64,000 nucleotides of DNA from Thermoanaerobacter thermocopriae JCM 7501 (GCF_001310975.1 NZ_BAZY01000007.1:1-64000); one strand, 5' to 3'; counted from the first letter of the stretch, positions 20,689 to 29,896 are shown. The notes: generated by a model from the sequence alone, not told the origin. Numbers and translations are program-made.

Positions 20689-21267
20689 CTACAACAATTT
20701 TGCAATTTCTTTCATTATTTCCTCTCCAATAACAAAAAGTTGCTGAGATGAAAGTCTAGAATTAGCATATTTATCAAAATTCATTGGTTTACCGATATTT
20801 ATAATAATTTTAGAAAAGAGACCATATCTACCTTTAATCGCTATAGGTACTACTGGGGCGTTTCCCTTAATGGCTAACATAGCAACTCCTGGTTCAGCCT
20901 TTTGAAGCTGACCAGTTTTACTTCTTGTACCTTCCGGAAAAATTCCAATTGCTTTTCCTTTTTTTAAGTAAGTTAAAGCAGTTTTAATAGCTGATAAATC
21001 AGCGGTACCTCTTTTAACGGGAAAAGCTCCTAAGCCTGTCCCTAAAAGAAGCCTTAAAAAGGGATTTTTAAAAAGCTCTTCTTTTGCCATAAAATATATT
21101 CGCCTATTTAAAAGTGCACCTATTACAGGAGGATCTAAAAAACTTATATGATTAGAACAAATGATTACCGGGCCTTTTTTAGGAATATTTTCAAGTCCTT
21201 TTATTTCTATTTTAAATATCACTTTTATAATTGCTCGTACAATAATTTTAGCAATATAATAAAACAT
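20689..21267 (-). CDS. plsC: 1-acyl-sn-glycerol-3-phosphate acyltransferase
   Basis: PlsC adds the second acyl chain in phosphatidic acid synthesis at the membrane. The 192-residue protein has a hydrophobic N-terminus (FYYIAKIIVRAIIKVIF), the catalytic NHISFLDP motif (NHxxxxD), FPVKRGTADLSAI and the glycerophosphate-binding IGIFPEGTRSKTG. ATG 21267 follows AAGGGGAAAT, 2 bases after cmk. The cmk-plsC-ispH order is common in Clostridia and implies one operon. Confidence 0.93.
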   Translation of the reverse strand: MFYYIAKIIVRAIIKVIFKIEIKGLENIPKKGPVIICSNHISFLDPPVIGALLNRRIYFMAKEELFKNPFLRLLLGTGLGAFPVKRGTADLSAIKTALTYLKKGKAIGIFPEGTRSKTGQLQKAEPGVAMLAIKGNAPVVPIAIKGRYGLFSKIIINIGKPMNFDKYANSRLSSQQLFVIGEEIMKEIAKLL

Positions 21268-21269
21268 AC

Positions 21270-21935
21270 TTAAATTTCCCCTTTTAATCCTTCCTTTATG
21301 ATATTGTACAGTTTTTCTACAACTTCTTCTTCTGAAAGATAGGTAGTATCAATGACAATAGAATCTTTAGCAATTTTTAGAGGTGATGTTTCTCTTTGGG
21401 AATCTATGGTATCACGGTTTTCTATTTCTTTTACCACTTCATAATAACTCACATTTACATTTTTAGTTTTAAGTTCTCTATAACGCCTCTTTGCTCTTTC
21501 TTCTAAAGAAGCAGTTAAAAAAAATTTGAACTGTGCATCAGGCAACACAACTGTACCTATATCTCTTCCATCCATTACTACATTTTTGCCTTTGGCAATT
21601 TCTCTTTGTTTTTGTACTAAAATCTCTCTAACTTTAGGTATTTTAGACACCAGAGAAACTTTTTCAGAAACCTCAGGTTTTCTTATTTCTTCAGAAATGT
21701 CTTTACCATCTAAAAAAAATTTTTCTCCTTCTAAAGTAATATCTGTACTTTGCGCAATATCAGATATTTTATCTTCTTCAATAAATTTTATTCCCTTTTG
21801 TAGGGCCTTATACGTAATGGCTCTATACATAGCACCTGTATCTATATAGGTATAATTTAAAAGCTTAGCTAATTTTTTTGAAACAGTGCTCTTACCAGCT
21901 CCTGCTGGTCCATCTATCGCTATTTTTATAGTCAA
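21270..21935 (-). CDS. cmk: Cytidylate kinase
   Basis: Cmk phosphorylates CMP and dCMP. The 221-residue protein has the P-loop DGPAGAGKSTVSKKLA, the TYIDTGAMYRAITYKAL motif, VMDGRDIGTVVLPDA with the CMP-contacting Asp and Arg, and ASLEERAKRRYRE. The start is taken as TTG 21935 because GAGGTG lies 6 bases upstream; the GTG at 21944 is part of that ribosome site. It follows aroH by about 10 bases. Confidence 0.95.
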   Translation of the reverse strand: MTIKIAIDGPAGAGKSTVSKKLAKLLNYTYIDTGAMYRAITYKALQKGIKFIEEDKISDIAQSTDITLEGEKFFLDGKDISEEIRKPEVSEKVSLVSKIPKVREILVQKQREIAKGKNVVMDGRDIGTVVLPDAQFKFFLTASLEERAKRRYRELKTKNVNVSYYEVVKEIENRDTIDSQRETSPLKIAKDSIVIDTTYLSEEEVVEKLYNIIKEGLKGEI

Positions 21936-21945
21936 TACTATCACC

Positions 21946-22299
21946 TCAAACTAAATCTGGACGAAGCTTTTTTGCTTCCTTCAAATAAATGTGTTTTACC
22001 TCTTTATCATCACTTAAATTTGTAAAAACCGCAACTCTTATGCAATGACTGAGACTGCTTTTACCTCCATTTCTTGTAAGCACATCATAGGTATTGAGGT
22101 CATACCCATATTCCTAACTGCTTCGGCAGGGTAAACCGCATCTAAATCACAAGTTACACTAAAAAAAATAGAAATTATGTTTTTCTCTTCTAATTCATTT
22201 GCTTTAATAATTTCTTCAATGAGAATAGTAGTATCCTTTAAAATATCTTCTTTTGTATTTTGGGAAGTTATAGCACCTCTTATGACTTTTATAGGGCAT
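21946..22299 (-). CDS. aroH: Chorismate mutase AroH, two indels
   Basis: AroH converts chorismate to prephenate for Phe and Tyr synthesis. The gene has no single long frame but translates in pieces. ATG 22299 after GGAGAGGAGA reads MP, then an extra C (22294-22296) must be removed to continue IKVIRGAITSQNTKEDI. Further on come FSVTCDLDAVYPAEAVRNMG. A missing base at 22104-22105 must then be added to read YDLNTYDVLT and SHCIRVAVFTNL, ending KKLRPDLV. RGAIT, CDLDAVYPA and CIRV are AroH landmarks. Total length of about 117 residues is normal for the monofunctional trimeric type. Confidence 0.82.
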
Positions 22300-22363
22300 T
22301 CTCCTCTCCTATTATCTTTTGTCTTTTTTTTATATTATAGCATAATTACCCCTTACAAATAAA

Positions 22364-22825
22364 TTATTTAAGCCTAATCATACATATTTTTTGTATATTC
22401 TTATCTACTTTAACTACAGTGGTATTTTGCGGCTCAATTACATTTTCACTAACTGCTACCACCTTAAAATGAAGAGATTCCTTTTCTCTTGTGCCATCTA
22501 TTTCAAGAATTTGATTTGGCCTTACTGAAATAGTAATAGACTTGGCAAAAAAATTTGCAACTGGCTCTCCGTCTAGCAATACAAAGGAATTTAATGCTTT
22601 ATCCTTGTTTACAACTTCAATTGTCACTTTACCTTCTTGTGAAAGATTAGAGTCTAAATTAATGCCCTCCAACTTCTGTGTAGAACTTAAAAAAACTCTT
22701 ATGTCATCATTCGTCATCAAAAGCTGAGTTATAGCTATACTTAAAAGTCCTACCATTATCAATACTAAAAGAATACTTTCACTGTCAACATATCTGTATT
22801 TTTTTCTTTTAACTCTTTTTCCCAT
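22364..22825 (-). CDS. Membrane-anchored protein of unknown function
   Basis: I do not recognise this 153-residue protein. It begins with a basic stretch (MGKRVKRKKYRY), then one membrane helix at about residues 20-40 (ILLVLIMVGLLSIAITQLL). An outward-facing region of about 110 residues follows, with short hydrophobic and polar strands (KVTIEVVNKDKALNSFVLLD, SITISVRPNQILEID) that suggest a small beta-sandwich. ATG 22825 has AGGAGGATAAAT. It lies between the baiN terminator and aroH, in the same direction. Confidence 0.75.
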   Translation of the reverse strand: MGKRVKRKKYRYVDSESILLVLIMVGLLSIAITQLLMTNDDIRVFLSSTQKLEGINLDSNLSQEGKVTIEVVNKDKALNSFVLLDGEPVANFFAKSITISVRPNQILEIDGTREKESLHFKVVAVSENVIEPQNTTVVKVDKNIQKICMIRLK

Positions 22826-22860
22826 ATTTATCCTCCTTTTCTTATTATATCTTATGCAAA

Positions 22861-22890
22861 ATAAATAAAAAAATGCGGTTTCCCGCATTT
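22861..22890 (-). terminator. Terminator of baiN-like gene
   Basis: The stem AAATGCGG / CCGCATTT (22871-22890) with a 4-base loop is followed on the - strand by a T-rich run. It starts 6 bases after the upstream gene's stop. Confidence 0.85.
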
Positions 22891-22895
22891 CACAT

Positions 22896-24114
22896 TCATG
22901 CATTGATTCCTGCTACATACCCCGTAGAAAAAGCGATTTGCAAATTAAAGCCACCAGTAAGCCCGTCTACGTCTATAATTTCACCAGCAAAAAATAGACC
23001 TTTTATTATTTTAGACTCCATCGTAGAGGGATTTATTTCTTTTATACTTACTCCACCACCTGTAACAATAGCTTCTCTTATAGGTCTTAGATCTTTTACT
23101 TTAAAAGTAAGATTTTTTAAATTGGTGACCAAACTTTTTCTTTCGCTCCTTGTTATTTCTCTAACTTTTTTATCAGGGTGTATATTAGCCCTTTTTATAA
23201 CATATAAGATTAATGAATGAGGCAATAAATCTTCCAAGGCATTTTTCAGATTTCTATTTTGGTACTTATTAAAATCTCTTAATACTCTTTCCTCCAGCTT
23301 TTCAATAGTAAGTTCCGGCTTTAAGTCAATTTTTATTACCACTTCTCCCTTACCTAAGTAGTCATGTAAAAACCTACTCAATGTAAGTATTACAGGACCT
23401 GACAGTCCAAAATGGGTAAAAAGCATTTCCCCTAACTCTTCTCTTATCAATTTCTTTCCAAAAAAAACAGAAACCTTGACATTTTTAAGAGTAAGCCCCA
23501 TCAATTCTCTTACATTTTCATATGTAACAATTGGTACAAGAGAAGGAAAAGGCTCTACAATTGTGTGTCCCAATTTCTTAGCTATTTTATACCCATCACC
23601 AGTAGAACCAGTCGTAGGATATGATACTCCTCCTGTTGCTAATACTACACTATCGCAGTTTAAAACACTTTCACCAACACTTATGCCCTTTACTTGCTTA
23701 TTTTTCACTATTATATCATTTACTCTACAATTATAATTTACTTTTACTCCATATTTTCTAAGCATATTTACAAAAAAGTCTCTCACTTCTATCGATTTAT
23801 CTGAAACTGGAAAAACTCTTAATCCTCTTTCTATTTTAGTTTTAAGCCCATTTTTATTTAAAAACTCTATTAAATCCTTATTTGAAAACTTGCTAAAAGC
23901 GCTATATAAAAATTTACTATTTCCTGGAATATTCTCAAAAAATTTTTCTTTGTCAGCAAATTGGTAATATTACACCTTCCATTACCTGTAACTAACAACT
24001 TTTTACCTAAAATGTTATTCCTCTCAAATATACTTACTTCTTTTCCCATCATAGCTGCTGCTAAGCTGCCATCATTCCTGCTGGGCCGCCGCCTACTACA
24101 AATACTTTTTTCAT
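22896..24114 (-). CDS. BaiN/HI0933-family flavoprotein, two frameshifts
   Basis: This two-dinucleotide-binding flavoprotein belongs to the YhiN/HI0933/BaiN family; the exact reaction of most members is unknown. It starts at ATG 24114 with VFVVGGGPAGMMAA. One missing base near 24066 joins this to MMGKEVSIFERNNILGKKLL and TGNGRCNITN. A second missing base in a six-A run (23937-23942) joins KKNFFENIPGNSKFLY to the remaining long frame. That frame has LATGGVSYPTTGSTGDGY, HFGLSGPVIL, AIVTGGGVSIKEI and FFAGEIIDVDGLTGGFNLQ. About 405 residues result, as expected for the family. Confidence 0.88.
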
Positions 24115-24118
24115 TTTA

Positions 24119-24742
24119 TTATTTTTCCTCTCTTTCCAAATGGCAAGCGTCGTTAAATAGTACTAAAACAGTTTTCCCATCTTCCTTAACGTCTATTATA
24201 TTAAGAGAAGCGTTATCTAGTCTAAACTTGGGATAAAAACTTAACTCAATTCCTAAAAGTCCTAAAATCAAAGCTTTTATAGAAGTCCCATGAGAAACAA
24301 TCAATATATTTTTACCATCATTTTCTTTAACTATTTCCCATGTCTTTTTTAACATTCTCTTTTGAACTTCTTCTAAAGTTTCTCCTTTTTCTATATTAGC
24401 TTTAATAGGATTTGTTTTCCATAATGTATAAATTTCTTTATGCAATTCATTAATTTCTTCTGCTGTAAGTCCTTCCCATATACCAAAAGACATTTCTCTC
24501 AACTCAGAAACTTTATGAACTTCTAATCCAAATTCTTTTGCAATTATTTGCGCAGTTATATAAGCTCTTTTTAAATCACTTGAATATATACAATCTATTT
24601 TCTCATTTTTTAATCGACTTGCCAGTAGTTTAGCCTGTTTTAAACCTGTAGGAGTCAAATCAATATCTTGTATTCCTTGCATTTTATTGTGTAAATTCCA
24701 CTCTGATTGACCATGGCGTACTATATACAATCGCGTAGTCAT
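24119..24742 (-). CDS. Histidine phosphatase (phosphoglycerate mutase-like)
   Basis: This 207-residue member of the histidine phosphatase superfamily has the catalytic LYIVRHGQSEWN near the N-terminus, SSDLKRAYITAQIIA, LREMSFGIWEG and the second histidine in ILIVSHGTSIKALI. Such proteins include cofactor-dependent phosphoglycerate mutases, alpha-ribazole phosphatases and broad phosphatases; the sequence does not decide. ATG 24742 follows AAGGAGGAATTG. It ends 5 bases before the BaiN-like start. Confidence 0.88.
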   Translation of the reverse strand: MTTRLYIVRHGQSEWNLHNKMQGIQDIDLTPTGLKQAKLLASRLKNEKIDCIYSSDLKRAYITAQIIAKEFGLEVHKVSELREMSFGIWEGLTAEEINELHKEIYTLWKTNPIKANIEKGETLEEVQKRMLKKTWEIVKENDGKNILIVSHGTSIKALILGLLGIELSFYPKFRLDNASLNIIDVKEDGKTVLVLFNDACHLEREEK

Positions 24743-24760
24743 ACAATTCCTCCTTAAATT

Positions 24761-25468
24761 TTATGCAAAATTCAGGTAAAAAATTTGATCTGCGTAAGAA
24801 AGTCTTGATACTTCCCACTTTCTCTGTTTTATTGCAATTTTCTTAAAAGGCAAGCCCAATTCAATAATAAACTTTTCAAATCTTTCATCTAGCCAAGGAG
24901 GCGCCCAAATACCCGACCTACAAATGTGAATAACTCCAATCAAATTCTCTTTTGGTAATTCTTCTACTGATTTATAATACTTTATGTTGTAAATATTGTT
25001 AAACTCCTCAAAATCTGAAGGTTTTTCAAAGGAATAAGGACTGTATACAATTTTAGCTCCTTTTACTATATTTTCTTTTAAAAGCTTACCTAGCCAATTA
25101 GCACAATTTAATTCAAAATCCAGTGAAGGTAGTCCCCCATATCCTAAATCAGAATGGGCATCAAAAGAAACTACTTCAGAACATCCAAAATTTTTTGCTA
25201 AATAATAGGCAACTTTGTGGGATTCGGAGACAAAAACTTTAATGTTTTTATCAAACTTAAGCTGTGTTTTTATTTTATCCCAGAAGCCTTTTATAACTTT
25301 ACCTACTTTTATAGTCTTTTCTAAATCTTCTCCCTCTAATTTTCTTTTTATATATCTTTTATACCACAGTTGAGTTAAGTTTTTATCATTTTCTATAGAA
25401 GAGAAAAACCAGTCATTTTTAGAAAGTACAAAATAATCCCAATCTACAGTTAGAAGACTTCTTACCAT
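24761..25468 (-). CDS. Arginase-fold protein of unknown function
   Basis: This 235-residue protein has features of the ureohydrolase/deacetylase fold: an N-terminal TVDWDYFV and a central VVSFDAHSDLGYGG, which resembles the metal-binding DAHxD of arginases. A GVIHICRSGIWAPPWLDERF motif comes near the C-terminus. It lacks the rest of the arginase signature, such as the SxDxDxxDP motif seen in the speB product at 31474-32340, so substrate and activity are unknown. ATG 25468 follows GAGGAGGCTTCTTT. It lies between gdh and the histidine phosphatase in the same direction. Confidence 0.7.
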   Translation of the reverse strand: MVRSLLTVDWDYFVLSKNDWFFSSIENDKNLTQLWYKRYIKRKLEGEDLEKTIKVGKVIKGFWDKIKTQLKFDKNIKVFVSESHKVAYYLAKNFGCSEVVSFDAHSDLGYGGLPSLDFELNCANWLGKLLKENIVKGAKIVYSPYSFEKPSDFEEFNNIYNIKYYKSVEELPKENLIGVIHICRSGIWAPPWLDERFEKFIIELGLPFKKIAIKQRKWEVSRLSYADQIFYLNFA

Positions 25469-25525
25469 AAAGAAGCCTCCTCTTTCAACTTTTTATAATA
25501 TTTTACCATATTAAAAAAAAGACCT

Positions 25526-26520
25526 TCAATCGAAGGCCTTATAGCAACCTCTAATTTTCATAGCTTCATAAATTCGTTTAATTGATATCATGTAAGCTGC
25601 AGTCCTCATATCGACTTTGTACAGCTTTGCCAATTCATATATAGCGTTAAAAGCGTTTACCTCCTGCCTTTCTTCTACTTCTTTTTCTGCCCAGTAATAA
25701 TTCATAAGATTTTGTACCCATTCAAAGTACGAAACTATCACTCCTCCAGAATTAGTCAAAATATCCGGAACTACAAACACACCTCTTTCTGCTAAAATCT
25801 TATCTGCTTCAGGAGTGGTGGGGCCATTTGCTCCTTCGCAAATTATTTTCGCTTTTACCTCTACAGCATTGACAGAAGTTATCTGATTTTCTAGAGCGGC
25901 TAAAGCTAAAATATCTACATCCAATTTTAAAAGTTCTTCATTTGTTATACTGGTTGATCCTTCAAAATTGCACACTGCCCCTGTCCTATTTACATGTTCT
26001 ACTAATCTTTCAACATCAATTCCACCTTTATTGTATATGCCTCCATAAACATCACTTATTGCTACAATTTTAGCACCTAATCTTTGAAAATTTAAAGCTG
26101 TATGACTTCCGACATTTCCAAACCCCTGTATAGCAACTGTGCAATTTTTAAAATCCGTATGTAAACGTTTTATAGCTTCTCGTGCCATTAACGCAACTCC
26201 ATACCCTGTTGCAGCGGTTCTTCCCTTAGATCCGCCATATATCAAAGGTTTTCCTGTAATGACAGCAGGGCTATTATAACCTACAATTTTGTTGTACTCA
26301 TCTACCATCCAGGCCATAATTTGCATGTTAGTGTTTACATCTGGTGCGGGTATATATTTATTAGGACCTATTATACTCGTTATTGCTCTTATATAACCTC
26401 TACTCAACCTCTGTAGCTCCTCTTTTGACAATTCTTTGGGATTTACTGCAACTCCACCTTTTGCTTATTTTTAATCTGCTTTTGCACAATAATCAAAGGA
26501 TTTAACGATTCTTTTGACAT
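25526..26520 (-). pseudogene. gdhA: Glutamate dehydrogenase with internal deletion
   Basis: Glutamate dehydrogenase interconverts glutamate and 2-oxoglutarate plus ammonia. ATG 26520 (after GGAGGATAATAAA) reads MSKESLNPLIIVQKQIKN, a normal N-terminus. The sequence then jumps at about 26468 to [20 protein letters not shown], which normally lies some 85-90 residues further on, and in a different frame. The lost segment should hold the glutamate-binding lysines and GGIR region. The rest is intact: [19 protein letters not shown], the NAD(P) Rossmann motif [23 protein letters not shown] and the C-terminus. As written it cannot be active. A collapsed or misjoined assembly is possible. Confidence 0.85.
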
Positions 26521-26618
26521 TTTATTATCCTCCTAATTTTAAAATTTAAAAGTAAATGAATCGATTTCTACGTTACATATTTTACAAATTTCTTAATAGT
26601 CCTTCAAAAATTTTATTA

Positions 26619-27482
26619 TTAATTTGTTTTTGAAAAATATACCCCATATTCATCCCATATACTCTCCAGTTTTTCAAAAGTATTTGCTATTTTTTCCTTT
26701 TCTTTAAGACCCACAGCTACAACAAGAGCATTGACAAGACTTAAGGGTGCCACTAATGAATCCACAAAGGAAGCCATATTGCTTTTTGCAATCAATATTT
26801 CATCCGCAACAGAAGTAAGGGGAGAAATTAAACTATCTGTTATTGTAACGATTTTCGCATTTTGAGATTTTGCATATTTTAGTACTTCCAATGTTCTTTT
26901 TGAGTATCTCGGAAAACCAATTCCTATCACTAAATCATTTTCACTAACTCTGAGAATTTGCTCGAAAACATCTGACACTCCGGCTTTAACGACCGACACA
27001 TTTTGCCGTATTAAATTTAGATAAAATCCCAAATATTCTGCAATGACAATAGAACTTCTGGAACCTATTATATAAATTTTTGCAGCATTGATTATATCCG
27101 AAACGACACTCCTAAAATCATTTTTATTTATTTCACTTATAGTCTCTTTTATATTTTCTATGTCGGCTTTTAGTACATTATTCAATATAGCAATTTCATC
27201 TGTTTCTTCTGTCATTTCTAACCTTTGGACCGTTGTAAGTTTATTTTTTATAAGCTCCTGTAATGCACTTTGAAGTTCTGGATATCCATTATACCCTAGG
27301 GTATTTGCGAATCTTACAACAGTTGATTCACTTATATTTATACTGGCCCCTAATTTTGCAGCTGTCATAAAAGCTGCTTTATCATAATGATTTATAATGT
27401 ATTCTGCTATTATCTTTTGGCTTTTACTCAATTTTGTATAATTATCTTGTATTCTTTTAATCAAATCATCTTTTTTTGCCAT
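26619..27482 (-). CDS. MurR/RpiR-family transcriptional regulator
   Basis: This 287-residue regulator has an N-terminal RpiR helix-turn-helix (about residues 1-77: LSKSQKIIAEYIINHYDKAA, NISESTVVRFANTLGYNGY). A C-terminal SIS sugar-phosphate-binding domain follows (IYIIGSRSSIVIAEYLG, DLVIGIGFPRYSKRTLEVL, ITDSLISPLTSVADEIL). Such proteins sense phosphosugars. No sugar gene adjoins it: gdh lies downstream and surE upstream, so its target is unclear. ATG 27482 follows AAAGGGGAGTG. Confidence 0.9.
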   Translation of the reverse strand: MAKKDDLIKRIQDNYTKLSKSQKIIAEYIINHYDKAAFMTAAKLGASINISESTVVRFANTLGYNGYPELQSALQELIKNKLTTVQRLEMTEETDEIAILNNVLKADIENIKETISEINKNDFRSVVSDIINAAKIYIIGSRSSIVIAEYLGFYLNLIRQNVSVVKAGVSDVFEQILRVSENDLVIGIGFPRYSKRTLEVLKYAKSQNAKIVTITDSLISPLTSVADEILIAKSNMASFVDSLVAPLSLVNALVVAVGLKEKEKIANTFEKLESIWDEYGVYFSKTN

Positions 27483-27789
27483 ATTTCACTCCCCTTTCTT
27501 CTTACAAGATTATAGCCTTCTGTTAATGCTCTTCTGTCAATCTCCTCTGTGCCGGGCGGTACTCTATTTAAAACAGCTTTTTCTATAGAGTGTTTGTTAC
27601 TACCTTGGTTAGCCTTTGCACTATTTCTCTATTATGAGCTATTTATTTTTTACCAACATGTCACCCTCATTAAATTTGTTTGCAATATTGATATTCTATA
27701 TAAAAATAAAAAATCCTCTATAAGATGAATAATAAATTTCATGAATAATTTTGATACAATTCTTGCATCATATACAGTTAAAACAATAT
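27483..27789. other. Gene-poor 307-base interval upstream of the RpiR-type gene
   Basis: I see no complete gene. On the - strand a 55-codon open stretch (27628-27461) without a usable start runs into the regulator and translates to coding-like text including AVLNRVPPGTEEIDRRALTE. It may be a decayed or frameshifted gene fragment. The distal part (27700-27780) is very AT-rich, with two ATTATTCAT repeats on the - strand that could be operator half-sites. Confidence 0.4.
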
Positions 27790-28551
27790 TTACTCTAATT
27801 TTAAATTCCAAGAATTTATGAACTCTATCATGTCATAGCAAGTTAAATCAAAATGAATAGGAGTAATGGAAATATAACCATTTTTAACGGAAACAATATC
27901 CGTTCTTTCATCCTTTTCTATTTCCGAAATTTTTCCTGCCATCCAATAATATTCTTTTCCTCTTGGGTCATAATTTTTTTGGAAAGTCTCAATATATATT
28001 CTCTTGCCTAGTATTGTAGTTTTTACCCCCTTTATTCCCTTCTTTAAATCAGGTATATTTACATTCAACAAGGTATTTCTAGGTAAACCTTTTTCTAGAA
28101 CTTTTTCTATTAAATTTTCTACAAATTTATACATAAGCCTATCTTCAATATTAACTGTTTCAACACAAGAAACCGCAATAGCAGGAATACCGTAAATTGC
28201 AGCTTCTATAGCTGCAGAAACTGTACCCGAATAAAGTATGTCTGTTCCTAAATTTAAACCTTCGTTAATGCCAGAAATTACAATATCAGGTTTTTCCCCT
28301 AGCACAACTTCAATCCCTAATTTTACACAGTCAGAAGGTGTTCCGTTTATCGCATATATTTTCAAACTTTCTTCTTCCTTTACCTTTTTTAGCCTTAAAG
28401 GTTTATGTAAAGTTATAGCATGGCTTATAGCACTTCTTTCTTTTTCAGGAGCTACTACCGTTACTTTATACTTATCTTTAAGATATTCTGCTAATTTTAA
28501 CATCCCTAATCCTTGTACTCCATCGTCATTAGTAAGAAGTATCTTTTTCAT
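27790..28551 (-). CDS. surE: 5'/3'-nucleotidase SurE
   Basis: SurE is a metal-dependent nucleoside monophosphatase linked to stationary-phase survival. The 253-residue product has ILLTNDDGVQGLGMLKLAEY with the metal-binding DD, VVAPEKERSAISHAITLHKPL, NGTPSDCVKLGIE and SGINEGLNLGTDILYSGTV. The end, VSVKNGYISITPIHFDLT, is also typical. ATG 28551 follows ATAGGAGGTATAAA. It is divergent from the unknown + strand gene that starts 79 bases away, so a shared promoter region lies between them. Confidence 0.95.
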   Translation of the reverse strand: MKKILLTNDDGVQGLGMLKLAEYLKDKYKVTVVAPEKERSAISHAITLHKPLRLKKVKEEESLKIYAINGTPSDCVKLGIEVVLGEKPDIVISGINEGLNLGTDILYSGTVSAAIEAAIYGIPAIAVSCVETVNIEDRLMYKFVENLIEKVLEKGLPRNTLLNVNIPDLKKGIKGVKTTILGKRIYIETFQKNYDPRGKEYYWMAGKISEIEKDERTDIVSVKNGYISITPIHFDLTCYDMIEFINSWNLKLE

Positions 28552-28629
28552 TTTATACCTCCTATAATTAATAACGTATAATTATTTTGATTTTATTACA
28601 AAATTTATATATAGGCAAGGAGTGATACA

Positions 28630-29268
28630 GTGATACAAATAGACGACGCAGGAAGCGGTAGTTTATTAGGTGGGACGTATATTGGGGCCATGAGAGTAGA
28701 AACCGGAGAATTCTTTTATGATATAATTCCCATAGAATATTATAACGAAGAAAACTTTAAAAATAAATTGTATTTAAAAAAAGCTTGTGAAATTGGGAAA
28801 AAACTCTTTAAAAAACTTAAAGTGAGTAAAACTGAAAAAATACAAGTTTGTAGAGGCTATATGTTTGACATTTTTAGAAAATGGTTAGAAATGGAAGAAT
28901 ATAATTGGGAAAGTACTCAGATATTAAATCCTCTCCAGGAAATAATAGAAAAGTCTTTTGAAAATTATGCTTTATCATTAGGATTGCCAGAAAAGTTTTT
29001 GAGGTACACAAAGTATCCTTTTCATTTTCATCGATTATTAAGATGGGTATATGCTGATTATGAAAATAGAGTTAAATTGTGCAAAACCGGGTGGAACAGT
29101 TGGAAAAAATACGGAAAATTAGAAATAAAAATAAGTTATACATATTTAGAAGAAAACAAAAATTATCTGTGCCTAAAGTGTGGAAAAAACATTCAGCCCG
29201 GAATTGTAAAAGTTATAAAATACGTAAGCAATTATCCTAATACTATATATCTTCACATTAATTGTTAA
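28630..29268 (+). CDS. Conserved-looking protein with C-terminal zinc-site motif
   Basis: I do not recognise this 212-residue protein by function. The N-terminus IQIDDAGSGSLLGGTYIGAM, with acidic residues next to a glycine-rich turn, recalls an RNase H-like nuclease strand, but this is only a resemblance. The middle is helical and aromatic. The C-terminus has CLKCGKNIQPG followed by HINC at the very end, a plausible zinc site. GTG 28630 follows CAAGGAGTG. It is one of only two genes on the + strand inside a long - strand block. Confidence 0.65.
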   Translation: MIQIDDAGSGSLLGGTYIGAMRVETGEFFYDIIPIEYYNEENFKNKLYLKKACEIGKKLFKKLKVSKTEKIQVCRGYMFDIFRKWLEMEEYNWESTQILNPLQEIIEKSFENYALSLGLPEKFLRYTKYPFHFHRLLRWVYADYENRVKLCKTGWNSWKKYGKLEIKISYTYLEENKNYLCLKCGKNIQPGIVKVIKYVSNYPNTIYLHINC

Positions 29269-29289
29269 AGGCACCATAAAAGGTGCCTT
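29268..29289. terminator. Terminator between convergent genes
   Basis: An 8-bp stem (AAGGCACC / GGTGCCTT) right after the + strand stop is followed by AACAATTTTT. It separates that gene from the convergent LysM gene. Confidence 0.75.
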
Positions 29290-29297
29290 AACAATTT

Positions 29298-29896
29298 TTA
29301 GGCAGAAGGTATACATATTTGTTGGCCTGGATATATCAAATTTGGATCTGATATTTGAGGATTTGCTCTTATCAATGCGTCAAGACTTACGCCAAACATA
29401 TTAGCTATTGACCACATTGTATCTCCCGGTTTTACTGTGTATATTGTTTTGCAGGTTTCTGGAGATACTGGTGGACAGTAAAAAGGTATGCATATTTGTT
29501 GTCCTGGATATATTAAATTAGGATCCGATATCTGAGGATTTGCTCTTATTAAACAGTCAAGACTTATTCCAAACATATTAGCTATCGACCACATTGTATC
29601 TCCCGGTTTTACTGTGTATATTGTTTTGCAGGTTTCTGGAAATACTGGCGGGCAATAGTAAGGTATGCAAATCCGTTGGCCTGGATATATCAAATTTGGA
29701 TCTGATATTTGAGGATTAGCTCTTATTAAGCAATCAAGGCTTACTCCAAATTTATTGGCTATTGACCACATGGTATCCCCTGGTTGCACCGTATAAAAAG
29801 TCCTACAGTGCCCTGGATGAGGATGATGTGGATAATAGGATGATGGTAAGGATGCTTAGGATAGTTGGGATCGTAATAAGATTCATCTATTGTCAT
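29298..29896 (-). CDS. Triple-LysM protein, probably spore coat or wall, one frameshift
   Basis: This cell-wall or spore-associated protein has three LysM domains. ATG 29896 (after AAAGGAGGG) gives a His/Pro-rich N-terminus (MTIDESYYDPNYPKHPYHHP). One missing base at 29830-29831 must be restored to enter HPGHCRTFYTVQPGDTMWS. Three repeats of about 58 residues follow, each with PGDTMWSIAN, FGxSLDxLIRANPQISDP and NLIYPGQxICIP, joined by YCPPVxPETCKTIYTV linkers. The DNA repeats are nearly identical. There is no signal peptide, which fits mother-cell coat proteins such as SafA-type LysM proteins. Confidence 0.85.

Noticed and set aside
29298-29800. Repeats at the LysM gene as a CRISPR-like array
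   Set aside because: They are in-frame protein repeats of about 175 bases, not short repeats with unique spacers, and no cas genes are present.
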